Assembly (NCBI GenBank): GCA_947446935.1
Contig: CANFIV010000072.1
Location: 1-7,166, forward strand
Source of the DNA: Sphingomonadaceae bacterium
GTDB lineage: Bacteria > Pseudomonadota > Alphaproteobacteria > Sphingomonadales > Sphingomonadaceae
Length of the DNA stretch: 7,166 nucleotides
Direction of reading: 5' to 3'
Numbering within the stretch: the first letter of the stretch is position 1; each line of letters starts with the position of its first letter. Position numbers and translations under genes: made by a program. Shown here one piece after another: positions 1-6,277 of this stretch. The notes under the pieces were generated by a model that did not search any database, was not told the DNA's origin, and worked only from the letters and a program-made list of their open reading frames with translations.

Positions 1-182
1 AGCACCATGGCGGCAACTTCGTGTGGTCGGAAGCTCAGATCTTGTGAGTAGAATTCGCGGCTGGAGCTATCGAGGAGGACGTTCTCTCGCCCCAGAATCT
101 GCTGCAATTGATCGATGGTTGTGCTGTCGGCCACGGTGCTTGCCGGACCATCGCTCGGTTGATGCTGCAGACTCGTCTCCAT
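1..182 (-). CDS. Probable FAD-binding oxidoreductase (GlcD/FAD_binding_4 type), N-terminal fragment
   Basis: Reading the minus strand from an ATG at 182-180 gives 60 uninterrupted codons that run off the left edge, so only the N-terminus is visible. The start is well supported: a perfect AGGAGG lies at 193-188, five bases upstream. The protein begins METSLQHQPSDG and, after about 22 low-complexity residues, reads TIDQLQQILGRENVLLD (residues 22-38), then REFYSQDLSF and RPHEVAAMV. This pattern (a short helix, 'G-x-NVL-x-D', then 'Y-S-x-D' and a step towards '..VxxP') resembles the lead-in to the FAD-binding PCMH domain of flavin dehydrogenases such as glycolate oxidase GlcD or D-lactate dehydrogenase. 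No flavin-binding residue is inside the window, so the family call is an inference from a short stretch. It is divergent to the SDR gene and may share its regulation. The coding assignment is surer than the function. Confidence 0.66.
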   Translation of the reverse strand, partial: METSLQHQPSDGPASTVADSTTIDQLQQILGRENVLLDSSSREFYSQDLSFRPHEVAAMV

Positions 183-378
183 GCAATCCTCCTGAATTCC
201 CTTATGCGTTTTTTGTATCCTGAATCCATCGAATCGCAAGGATCAATTCAACTTCAATCGACTTTTTGTGCACATTCCATACCAATCCTGCCGTGTCGGC
301 CTTGCTGCGGATGATATTCAAATGCATCCTGCGCCTCGCGCCATTTCCGTGAAGGCGCAGATTGAAAGGATCACCCGC
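183..378. promoter_or_regulatory. Divergent intergenic region between the left-edge flavoenzyme gene and the SDR gene
   Basis: This 196-base stretch separates two divergent genes and must hold both promoters. Its left part (about 200-280) is distinctly AT-richer than the surrounding coding DNA, as expected of a promoter. TTTTTTGTATCC at 209-220 contains a TGTAT half-site like those in front of the gntR and lyase genes, but the second half does not match. No convincing paired -35/-10 boxes could be assigned on either strand. Frames that extend the SDR upstream through this region (from 268 or 322) have no ribosome binding site and no conserved SDR sequence. Confidence 0.5.
188..193 (-). promoter_or_regulatory. 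Ribosome binding site of the left-edge minus-strand gene
   Basis: The plus-strand CCTCCT reads AGGAGG on the minus strand, a perfect anti-Shine-Dalgarno match five bases before the ATG at 182-180. It is the strongest ribosome binding site in the window and is the main reason to accept the truncated open frame to its left as a real gene. Confidence 0.75.
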
Positions 379-1128
379 ATGCGTGCAGCATTGGTTTCGG
401 GCGCCGGGATCGGCATCGGCGCGGCCACCGCAAAAATTCTCGGCCGGAATGGCTATCACGTCATCGTCAGCGACATCCTGCCGAACGAGGGCGAGGCGGT
501 TGCGGAAGACATTCGTGCGGCTGGCGGCTCGGCTGAATTCGTCCTCCTCGATGTTGGCGACACGGCTGCCTGTGCTGCCGTGATTGCCGATATCGAAGCG
601 CGTTTCGGTGCACTTTCTGCGGTCGTTGCCAATGCCGGCATTGCGCCGCGCGCGGCCTATCCGATCCTGACCGACGAGAAGTGGGACGAAGTCCTGAACG
701 TCAACCTCAAAGGACAGTTGCGGCTGATGCGTGCGGCGGCACCGGCGATGGCCGCGCGGCGCGAAGGCGCGATGGTCTGCATATCGTCCATCGCTGGCGC
801 AGTCGTGGGCTGGGACGATCACTGGCACTATTCGGCCGCCAAGGCCGGGATCACCGGGATGGTCAAGGCCGCCGCGTGCGCGCTGGCCAAAGACAATGTG
901 CGGGTCAACGCCGTGGCACCAGGCTTCATTCGCACCGCCCAGATCCTCTCGGAGGAAAACTCGCTTGGTCCTGTCGGCCTTGTCGCCGCTGAAGCGACGG
1001 TGCCGATGGGCCGTGCTGGACATGCCTCTGAAATCGGCGAGGTGATCGCCTTCCTTCTGTCTGACAAGGCAAGTTATCTCACCGGGCAGACGATTGTCGT
1101 CGATGGGGGTCTGACCGTTTCGCTCTGA
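379..1128 (+). CDS. Classical short-chain dehydrogenase/reductase (SDR), NAD(H)-preferring
   Basis: A 249-residue cytoplasmic oxidoreductase of the usual length for classical SDRs. The N-terminal Rossmann motif is SGAGIGIG (residues 7-14, the TGxxxGxG type with Ser for Thr). D32 at the end of the second strand favours NAD(H) over NADP(H). NAG is at 85-87, the structural Asn lies in NVNLKG (107-112), the catalytic Ser is S137, and Y151-SAA-K155 is the YxxxK catalytic pair. PGFIRT (181-186) and the C-terminal TGQTIVVDGG (235-244) are also typical of FabG-like members. The start at 379 is chosen because GAAAGGA lies eight bases upstream and the Rossmann fold begins at once; in-frame starts at 268 and 322 add unrelated residues. 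The gene stands alone, convergent with the receptor gene and closed by a terminator. Its substrate is unknown; oxidation of a secondary alcohol is the default guess. Confidence 0.93.
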   Translation: MRAALVSGAGIGIGAATAKILGRNGYHVIVSDILPNEGEAVAEDIRAAGGSAEFVLLDVGDTAACAAVIADIEARFGALSAVVANAGIAPRAAYPILTDEKWDEVLNVNLKGQLRLMRAAAPAMAARREGAMVCISSIAGAVVGWDDHWHYSAAKAGITGMVKAAACALAKDNVRVNAVAPGFIRTAQILSEENSLGPVGLVAAEATVPMGRAGHASEIGEVIAFLLSDKASYLTGQTIVVDGGLTVSL

Positions 1129-1146
1129 CACCCGAACAGCAGACAC

Positions 1147-1190
1147 AAAAAACCGGGCCCTGCATCGCTGCAGGGCCCGGCCTTTTATTT
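1147..1190. terminator. Bidirectional intrinsic terminator between convergent SDR and receptor genes
   Basis: A perfect 12-bp inverted repeat (CCGGGCCCTGCA at 1153-1164 and its complement at 1169-1180) encloses a TCGC loop. On the left it is flanked by six A residues (1147-1152) and on the right by CCTTTTATTT (1181-1190). Read rightward it gives a GC stem followed by a U-rich tract; read leftward it gives the same stem followed by six U residues. It therefore looks able to end transcription of the SDR gene (stop at 1128) and of the receptor gene (stop at 1206-1208). Confidence 0.93.
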
Positions 1191-1205
1191 AGATATCGAA
1201 CTCGC

Positions 1206-3731
1206 TCAGAACTTGAACGTGCCCTCAACCCCGATGGTGCGCAGCGCGCCGGGAGCGACAAATGCGCCGCCGAATTCCGGCGCAACGATCACTTCAGCAA
1301 GGTAGCGCTTTTTGGTCACGTTGTTCGCGAAGGCCACCAGCGACCAGTGATCGGTCTTGATACCGCCGCGCAGGTTCAGGATGCCATAGGCATCGCGCTT
1401 GCTGTTCGAGTAGTTGGCGCCCAGACCGAAGATGGTCGGAACGTCATTGTTCTGTACGGTGTGGAAGTAGGTCGGGCCGGTCACGCGATAGTCGGCGCGC
1501 AGCAGCAGGCCAAGCGAATCTGTGAGAGGGCCGTCATACTGGGTGCCCAGGTTGATCGTGTACTTCGATGTGGCCGGAGCCTTGTTGCCCACAGTGTAAG
1601 GACGCGCCGAGTTCTTGCGGATTTCGCTGTCGGTGTAGTTCGCCGAACCGAACACGGTGAAGCCCTTCATCAGGCGGGCATTGAACGAACCTTCGACGCC
1701 CTTGAAGCGCACCTTGTCGATGTTGGACACAACGCGCAGCAGGCCGAAGGGACCAACGAAGAATTCGAAGAACTGCGAGTTCTTTACGTCGGTGTAGTAG
1801 CCCGCCAGTTCGAAGTTCACACCGGGAGCAACCGAGCCCTTAACGCCGACTTCCCATGCGCTCGAGGTTTCCTTCTTGTAGTCGTCGAAGACCGACAGGC
1901 CCGCGCCGATCCCGGCGTTGAAGAAGCCGTTCACGATGGCCGCCGAACCGGCGTTGTTGAAGCCGCCCGTCTTGAAGCCGACACCCCAGTTCGCGAAGAC
2001 GCTGACAGCGTCGCTCGCGGCATAGCTGATCGAGATCTTCGGCTGAAGCTGCTTGAAGGTTGCCTTGCGCGGCAGCAGAACGCCGCTCGGGTTGTAGGCA
2101 GGGTCGAGGCCGGGGTTGAGGTAATAGTTGGCAGGCGTATCGGCGGTACCGTTGGGATTGCCGGTCAGCACGTTGCCCACCCAGCGGGTCAGTCGGCCGG
2201 TCGGGATGCCGTTTTCGGTGGTGCGGGATTCGATGTCATACCGGGCCGCAGCACTGAACTTCAGCTTGTCGGTGGGCTTGTACTCCAGTGAGCCGAACAG
2301 CGCGTAAACGTTGGTCTTGAACGAATCCTCGGCCAGCGCCTCGGTGCGATTGCGCGGATCGGTGGTGTAGCACTGGCGGATCACGCCCTGGCCGGTATCG
2401 AGACCGAGGTTGTTGCAGTTGAACCGATCGATGTTGAGGTAGTAGCTGCCCAGCGACCAATTGAGCCCATTGCCCGCGTCGCCGGCAAGACGGACTTCCG
2501 CCGAAATGTCCTTCTGATCGCGCTGCTGGTACTGCGAACCATCGCAAGTGACCGGCGAATAAGGGTTGAGGAACACGTTCGGGTTGCCGACATCGACGCC
2601 GAACGGCGCCTGGACCGGGAAGCCCTTGAGCGCAGCGGCGCTGGCAAGGCAGCTGCTTTCCTTGTTGAAGAACCCGAACGTGCCGCTGGTGCCGTCAGCG
2701 TAGAAGTCGTTCTTGGTGTTGCTGTAGGACACATAGCCGGTCAGCTTGAGCGTATCGCTCAGCGTCTGGGCAAGATGGACCGAGGCTTCGAAAGACGACT
2801 GGTGGTTCGCCGGGTTGATATTGCGGGCGAAAACGAACTGGTGCTTGTTGGCATCGATGTTGAACACCGGTGCGTTCAGGATGCCGGCAAGGCCGGGCAG
2901 CTGGAAGATCGCGTTGAAGGCGATGGCCGAACCCGTAAGCTTGCTATAACGAGCCTTGAGATCAATCTCGGTGTCGCTGCTGGGCGTGTAAAGCAGGCGG
3001 CCGTTGATGTTGAAGCGCTTGTTGTCGTCAACCGAAGCGGCAATGCCCTTGCCCTGGTTGGGGTAAGTGCTGGCGTATAGCGCGCTGGACTGGAACACGT
3101 CGCGGTAGAAACCGTCGGTCGTTGCGTACTCGCCGTTGAGGACGAAGCCCAGATTTTCGCCCAGCGGGCCGCTGACCACGGCGGCACCCGAAAAGGTGTT
3201 GTTGTTGGCGCCGGAGACACGGCCCGAAACTTCAAGTTCCTTGCCCGGCTTCTTCGTGGAGATCACGATCGCGCCGGCAACCGCGCTGCGGCCATAATAC
3301 GCGCCCTGCGGACCTTTGAGGATTTCGATCTGAGTCAGCGCGCCCTGATCCTGCGCCAGGAGGGCCGTGTTCGACTTCAGCACGCCATCGACGACGAGCG
3401 CGACGTTGTTCTCGCCGTCGCGCGCACCGTTGATGCCGCGGATCGCGATCTGGGTGTCGCCCGCTTCGACCACGCCGGTCACGATGGTGACGCCCGGGGT
3501 TAGCTGCACATAGTCCGCGGCGACTTTGGCGCCGGTGTTGGCAATCGCGCCCGCGGTGATGACGGTAACCGATGCCGGCACGTCCTTGAGCTTTTCATCT
3601 TCGCGGCGTGCGGTCACAACGATCTCGTCGGACGGAGCAGCCGCTTGCGGCGCAGCCTGCGCAAACGCGGCGACCGGCACAAGCGCGGACGCTGCGACCG
3701 AGCTCATGATCAGAAACTTCGTGATTCTCAT
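1206..3731 (-). CDS. TonB-dependent outer-membrane receptor
   Basis: An 841-residue outer-membrane transporter. The N-terminus has a Sec signal peptide: MRITKF, a hydrophobic segment, then AFA|Q with likely cleavage after residue 24. The mature end carries a TonB box, DEIVVTARR (35-43). The plug domain follows (about 48-165), with DVPASVTVIT, LTPGV, IRGI and the IEILKGPQGAYYGRS signature around residues 136-150, then the 22-strand barrel ending GTFKF with the terminal Phe used by the BAM machinery. The start ATG at 3731-3729 has AGGGGGG (3744-3738) six bases upstream. Four cysteines, C361, C396, C439 and C454, lie in loop-like barrel segments and could form disulfides outside the cell. Neighbouring catabolic genes suggest a carbon-source substrate, as for many sphingomonad receptors, rather than iron; nothing in the sequence fixes the ligand. 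The gene lies 63 bases downstream of the racemase-like gene on the same strand, so the two could be co-transcribed. Confidence 0.96.
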   Translation of the reverse strand: MRITKFLIMSSVAASALVPVAAFAQAAPQAAAPSDEIVVTARREDEKLKDVPASVTVITAGAIANTGAKVAADYVQLTPGVTIVTGVVEAGDTQIAIRGINGARDGENNVALVVDGVLKSNTALLAQDQGALTQIEILKGPQGAYYGRSAVAGAIVISTKKPGKELEVSGRVSGANNNTFSGAAVVSGPLGENLGFVLNGEYATTDGFYRDVFQSSALYASTYPNQGKGIAASVDDNKRFNINGRLLYTPSSDTEIDLKARYSKLTGSAIAFNAIFQLPGLAGILNAPVFNIDANKHQFVFARNINPANHQSSFEASVHLAQTLSDTLKLTGYVSYSNTKNDFYADGTSGTFGFFNKESSCLASAAALKGFPVQAPFGVDVGNPNVFLNPYSPVTCDGSQYQQRDQKDISAEVRLAGDAGNGLNWSLGSYYLNIDRFNCNNLGLDTGQGVIRQCYTTDPRNRTEALAEDSFKTNVYALFGSLEYKPTDKLKFSAAARYDIESRTTENGIPTGRLTRWVGNVLTGNPNGTADTPANYYLNPGLDPAYNPSGVLLPRKATFKQLQPKISISYAASDAVSVFANWGVGFKTGGFNNAGSAAIVNGFFNAGIGAGLSVFDDYKKETSSAWEVGVKGSVAPGVNFELAGYYTDVKNSQFFEFFVGPFGLLRVVSNIDKVRFKGVEGSFNARLMKGFTVFGSANYTDSEIRKNSARPYTVGNKAPATSKYTINLGTQYDGPLTDSLGLLLRADYRVTGPTYFHTVQNNDVPTIFGLGANYSNSKRDAYGILNLRGGIKTDHWSLVAFANNVTKKRYLAEVIVAPEFGGAFVAPGALRTIGVEGTFKF

Positions 3732-3794
3732 GCTTAACCCCCCTGTTTGTCTTTAACTTTACTAAATCAGCGCGTGTCGATCATCGGGATCGTA
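3732..3794 (-). promoter_or_regulatory. Spacer between racemase-like and receptor genes, with receptor ribosome binding site
   Basis: The 63 bases between the two minus-strand genes contain the purine-rich AGGGGGG ribosome binding site (3744-3738) of the receptor and an AT-rich stretch at 3745-3768. There is no obvious terminator hairpin, so read-through from the upstream gene is plausible. The AT-rich part could instead hold a separate receptor promoter, but no clear -35/-10 pair was found. The TGTATRCAA motif present elsewhere is absent here. Confidence 0.45.
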
Positions 3795-4544
3795 TCAAGC
3801 GCTCCCTCTGCGAATTCCGGAATCGTTTCCAACCTCTGGAAACGGAAAGGCTTTCTTGCTGTGAGACAGCCCAAGCTGGACCAGCAGTTCGGCTTGTTTG
3901 TAGGCGATCAGACCAGGGTTGATCACCGGGATCGACAGGTTCTGCGATAGCCAATGCGCCGACTGGTGCATGGTCGTCGAACCCAGCACGATCACATCCG
4001 CACCGTCTTCCGCCATTGCAGCCTCAGCCTCGGCCTTGAGCTTGGCGAAAATCACCTCTTCCTTGCCCGCGAGCAGTTCGGCCACATCGGGCCGGGTCTT
4101 GATCGAGCGCAAGCCCGAGCAGCGCGGCCAGAAGCCGTATTCGGTCAGCGTCTTTTCGTAGAGCGGGAACCATTCGTCCCACATCGTGAGAACGCAGAAC
4201 TTCTTGCCGAGCATCATCGCAGCATGAAAGGCGCACTCGCCGGGGCCAACCACCGGGATCGAGAGACGCGAGCGCAAGGCGCGCAGGCCCGAGTCGCTGA
4301 CGGTATCGATCACGACCGCGGAATAGCCTTCCGCCTCCGCATCGATGCCGGCCTGGAACACCGTCCAGTCCATGAGCAGCATGTCATGATACGAGTCGCC
4401 GAGCGCCGCGCCCCACGCTACTGCAGCAAATTCGGGCTTGAAGCCGGGAGCGATCACCTCTGGCGGAAGCTGGGCGGCACGGTTGGCCACCCCGGCGTCA
4501 TCCATCGGGATCGGCACGATAACTTTGATGCGGTGTTCAGCCAC
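3795..4544 (-). CDS. Asp/Glu/hydantoin racemase-superfamily protein lacking both usual catalytic cysteines
   Basis: A 249-residue cytoplasmic protein of the Asp/Glu racemase superfamily, which includes hydantoin racemase, arylmalonate decarboxylase and maleate isomerase. It begins with the family's first strand (RIKVIVPIP, 5-13). The first half-site reads VVIDTVSDSGL (77-87) followed by IPVVGPGE (96-103), where hydantoin racemases have a cysteine, roughly 'CxxDPGL'. The second reads IVLGSTTM (185-192), where they have 'LGCxGM'. Thus T81 and S189 stand where the two catalytic cysteines normally sit. C104 and C117 lie elsewhere. The frame opens with GTG at 4544-4542; no in-frame ATG lies just upstream and no strong ribosome binding site precedes it, so the start is moderately sure. 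M14 is the next possible start but would remove the first strand. The gene is divergent from gntR and probably controlled by it. Superfamily membership is firm; racemase activity is doubtful. Confidence 0.87.
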   Translation of the reverse strand: MAEHRIKVIVPIPMDDAGVANRAAQLPPEVIAPGFKPEFAAVAWGAALGDSYHDMLLMDWTVFQAGIDAEAEGYSAVVIDTVSDSGLRALRSRLSIPVVGPGECAFHAAMMLGKKFCVLTMWDEWFPLYEKTLTEYGFWPRCSGLRSIKTRPDVAELLAGKEEVIFAKLKAEAEAAMAEDGADVIVLGSTTMHQSAHWLSQNLSIPVINPGLIAYKQAELLVQLGLSHSKKAFPFPEVGNDSGIRRGSA

Positions 4545-4565
4545 GTGACGTTGCGTCCCAACCTG

Positions 4566-4596
4566 TTGCAGACATGACAGCCTAATGTATACAATG
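4566..4596 (+). promoter_or_regulatory. Putative gntR promoter with overlapping TGTATACA operator in the divergent region
   Basis: The 82-base gap between the divergent racemase-like and gntR genes holds TTGCAG (4566-4571) and, 16 bases on, TATACA (4588-4593), a plausible -35/-10 pair for gntR. The -10 lies inside the perfect palindrome TGTATACA (4586-4593). GTATAC-centred sites are known operators of some FCD-type GntR regulators such as UxuR/ExuR, so autorepression and repression of the divergent gene are likely. TTGACC on the minus strand (4608-4603) could be the -35 of the opposite promoter, though its -10 is unclear. The promoter boxes are weak matches; the palindrome is what is plainly visible. 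Confidence 0.6.
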
Positions 4597-4626
4597 ACAA
4601 TCGGTCAAGCAGGGGAGCAAGAAAGA

Positions 4627-5301
4627 ATGTCGCGCGCATCCGACCGTGCTTACGAGCTTATCCGCGACATGATCCTTTCCGGCGAATTGCCCTCTGGGGC
4701 AAAGATCGGCGAAGAGGCGCTGGCGGAGCAATGCGGCGTCTCAAGAACGCCCATCCGCGAGGCCTTGAGTCGGCTGGAAGCCGAACTGCTGATCCGCCGG
4801 ACCGACACGCAGCGCAGCTTCGTGGCAGACTGGTCGCTGGACGATGTCGAGGAAATGTTCGAGCTGCGCGGCCTGCTGGAAAGCCGCGCCGCGCGCCGGG
4901 CCGCCAAACGGATCAGCTGGAGCCAGATCGAGCGACTGAAAACGCACCACAAGGCGATCGGCGAAGCCATCTACGCCGAAACGCCCGATACACAGCAGTT
5001 TATCGAGCATAACCAGCATTTTCATGGGGTTATCCTTGAAGCTTCCGCATCCGCGCAGCTAACCAACATGCTGGCCCGCATCGTTGAACGGCCAATCGTG
5101 CATCGCACCGCACAGAATTATTCGTTCGATGACCTCAAGCGTTCGCACCGCCAGCACGGGGAACTGCTGGCTGCGTTCGAGCAGCGCGATCCGGCTTGGG
5201 CGGAGGCGGTCATGATCTCGCACATCCGCCGCGCATTCCATGCTTATGCCAATGCGCATGTCGGGCAGCGCATTCCGGAGGTGCCGCAGGCAGCGGAATA
5301 A
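4627..5301 (+). CDS. GntR-family transcriptional regulator, FCD (FadR-type) subgroup
   Basis: A 224-residue DNA-binding regulator. The N-terminal winged helix-turn-helix covers about residues 5-70, with the standard GntR signature GELPSGAKIGEEALAEQ, then CGVSRTPIREALSRLEAE (36-53). The C-terminal all-helical FCD ligand domain covers about 73-210. Its metal/ligand residues appear as N129 and H133 (N-x3-H, with Asn where Asp is common), H177 in HRQHGELLAAFEQRD and H199 in MISHIRRAF. Such domains usually bind a carboxylate effector. The start at 4627 is preferred: AGGGGAG (4611-4617) sits nine bases upstream and the protein then has normal length. An upstream in-frame ATG at 4585 lies within the operator palindrome. 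The gene is divergent from the racemase-like gene and upstream of the lyase and HyuA-type genes, as expected of a local pathway regulator. Confidence 0.94.
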   Translation: MSRASDRAYELIRDMILSGELPSGAKIGEEALAEQCGVSRTPIREALSRLEAELLIRRTDTQRSFVADWSLDDVEEMFELRGLLESRAARRAAKRISWSQIERLKTHHKAIGEAIYAETPDTQQFIEHNQHFHGVILEASASAQLTNMLARIVERPIVHRTAQNYSFDDLKRSHRQHGELLAAFEQRDPAWAEAVMISHIRRAFHAYANAHVGQRIPEVPQAAE

Positions 5302-5323
5302 GAGTCCGGGCGACCCCACTTGA

Positions 5324-5337
5324 TTTTGTATGCAAAA
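5324..5337. promoter_or_regulatory. Putative second GntR operator in front of the lyase gene
   Basis: TTTTGTATGCAAAA is an inverted repeat with arms TTTTG and CAAAA around a TATG centre. It contains TGTATGCAA (5327-5335), which differs at one base from TGTATACAA (4586-4594) in the gntR promoter. It lies in the 52-base gap between gntR and the lyase gene and overlaps the alternative ATG at 5330. This suggests that the same regulator controls the lyase/HyuA transcript. Confidence 0.55.
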
Positions 5338-5353
5338 CTGCGATGCTTCTCGC

Positions 5354-6277
5354 ATGGCAACCGCAACCATAGAATTTGTCGAAGTGGGACCACGTGACGG
5401 TCTGCAAAACGAGCGAGAGGTCGTTTCCACGGCGGACAAGATCGAACTGATCACCCGTTCGATCGCCGCCGGTGCGCGCCGAATCGAAGTGACCAGCTTC
5501 GTGAACCCCAACCGCGTGCCGCAGATGGCGGACGCGGAAGCGGTTTGTGCCGCGCTACCGGTTCGCCCCGACGTGACGTTCATCGGCCTCGTGATGAATG
5601 GCAGAGGCGCGGACCGTGCCATCGAAACCGGGCGCATCAACCAGCTTGGCGCGGTGGCCGTCGCCACGGACAAGTTCGCAATCGCCAATCAGGGCCAGAC
5701 CAGCGACGAATCCGTCGAGGCGGCCAAAGCGATCATCGCCAAGGCGCGCGCGGCCGGGCTAACCGGGCAAGCCACCATCGGCGCTTCATTTGGCTGCCCG
5801 TTCGAAGGCGAAGTCAGCGAAGCGCGCGTGGTCGAGATGGCGCAGCGGCTGGCGGAGGCCGGGCCGGTCGAAGTAGCGCTGGCCGATACCATCGGCGTGG
5901 CCGATCCGGCGCATGTCACCCGGCTGGTGACCGCCGTGCGTGCCGCCATCGATCCGCTGCCGGTGCGGGTGCATTTTCACAATACGCGGGGCACGGGCCT
6001 TGCCAACGTATGGGCGGCGGTTGCTGCCGGGGCGCGGGTTGTCGATGCCGCGCTGGGCGGACTGGGCGGATGCCCGTTTGCTCCGGGCGCGGCCGGCAAC
6101 GTCTCCAGCGAAGACGTGGTCTACATGCTGGAACGCGCGCATATCGCAACGGGCATGGACCTCGATCAACTGATCGCGGGCAGCGCCTGGCTTTCAGACA
6201 TTATCGGACGAAAACTGCCGGGAATGGTGGCGCAAGCGCCCCGGTTTCCGCAAGCTTCAGCAGCAAAGGACGTATAG
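5354..6277 (+). CDS. Hydroxymethylglutaryl-CoA lyase-like enzyme (HMGL/DRE-TIM metallolyase)
   Basis: A 307-residue TIM-barrel lyase resembling HMG-CoA lyase, which cleaves 3-hydroxy-3-methylglutaryl-CoA into acetyl-CoA and acetoacetate using a divalent metal. Visible motifs: VEVGPRDGLQNE (9-20) with R14 and D15; IEVTSFVNPNRVPQMAD (44-60) with E45; GCPFEGEV (147-154); VHFHN (206-210) with metal-ligand histidines H207 and H209; and the C-terminal active-site loop LGGLGGCPFAPGAAGN (234-249) with C240, then SSED. The usual Asp after HxH is Asn (N210), so the substrate may be another 3-hydroxyacyl-type compound. The ATG at 5354 places the first strand as in the family. The in-frame ATG at 5330 adds eight residues and lies in the operator-like repeat; neither has a clear ribosome binding site. 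The stop codon abuts the ATG of the HyuA-type gene, indicating one transcript. The family is certain; the substrate is not. Confidence 0.93.
   Translation: MATATIEFVEVGPRDGLQNEREVVSTADKIELITRSIAAGARRIEVTSFVNPNRVPQMADAEAVCAALPVRPDVTFIGLVMNGRGADRAIETGRINQLGAVAVATDKFAIANQGQTSDESVEAAKAIIAKARAAGLTGQATIGASFGCPFEGEVSEARVVEMAQRLAEAGPVEVALADTIGVADPAHVTRLVTAVRAAIDPLPVRVHFHNTRGTGLANVWAAVAAGARVVDAALGGLGGCPFAPGAAGNVSSEDVVYMLERAHIATGMDLDQLIAGSAWLSDIIGRKLPGMVAQAPRFPQASAAKDV

Noticed and set aside
209..222. A third full GntR operator upstream of the SDR gene
   Set aside because: Only one half (TGTAT) matches the TGTATRCAA motif; the right half reads CCTG, so it was noted only as a half-site.
268..378. An N-terminal extension of the SDR from GTG at 268 or ATG at 322
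   Set aside because: The extra residues do not resemble SDRs, these starts lack a ribosome binding site, and the start at 379 has GAAAGGA at good spacing and gives the standard length.
202..1146. A 314-codon open frame on the minus strand across the SDR gene
   Set aside because: It is antisense to a clear SDR with all catalytic motifs, and its protein is rich in Arg, His, Asp and Gly with no recognisable domain, as expected for the shadow of a GC-rich gene.
1347..2291. A 314-codon open frame on the plus strand within the receptor gene
   Set aside because: It lies wholly antisense to the receptor, has low-complexity Val/Gly/Arg-rich composition and no ribosome binding site or domain.
3954..4577. 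A 207-codon open frame on the plus strand across the racemase-like gene
   Set aside because: Antisense shadow, rich in Arg and His, and it would cross the divergent promoter of gntR.
4585..4626. A longer GntR protein starting at ATG 4585
   Set aside because: That ATG is inside the palindrome and the likely -10 box, so it would be at or upstream of the transcript start; the ATG at 4627 has a good ribosome binding site.
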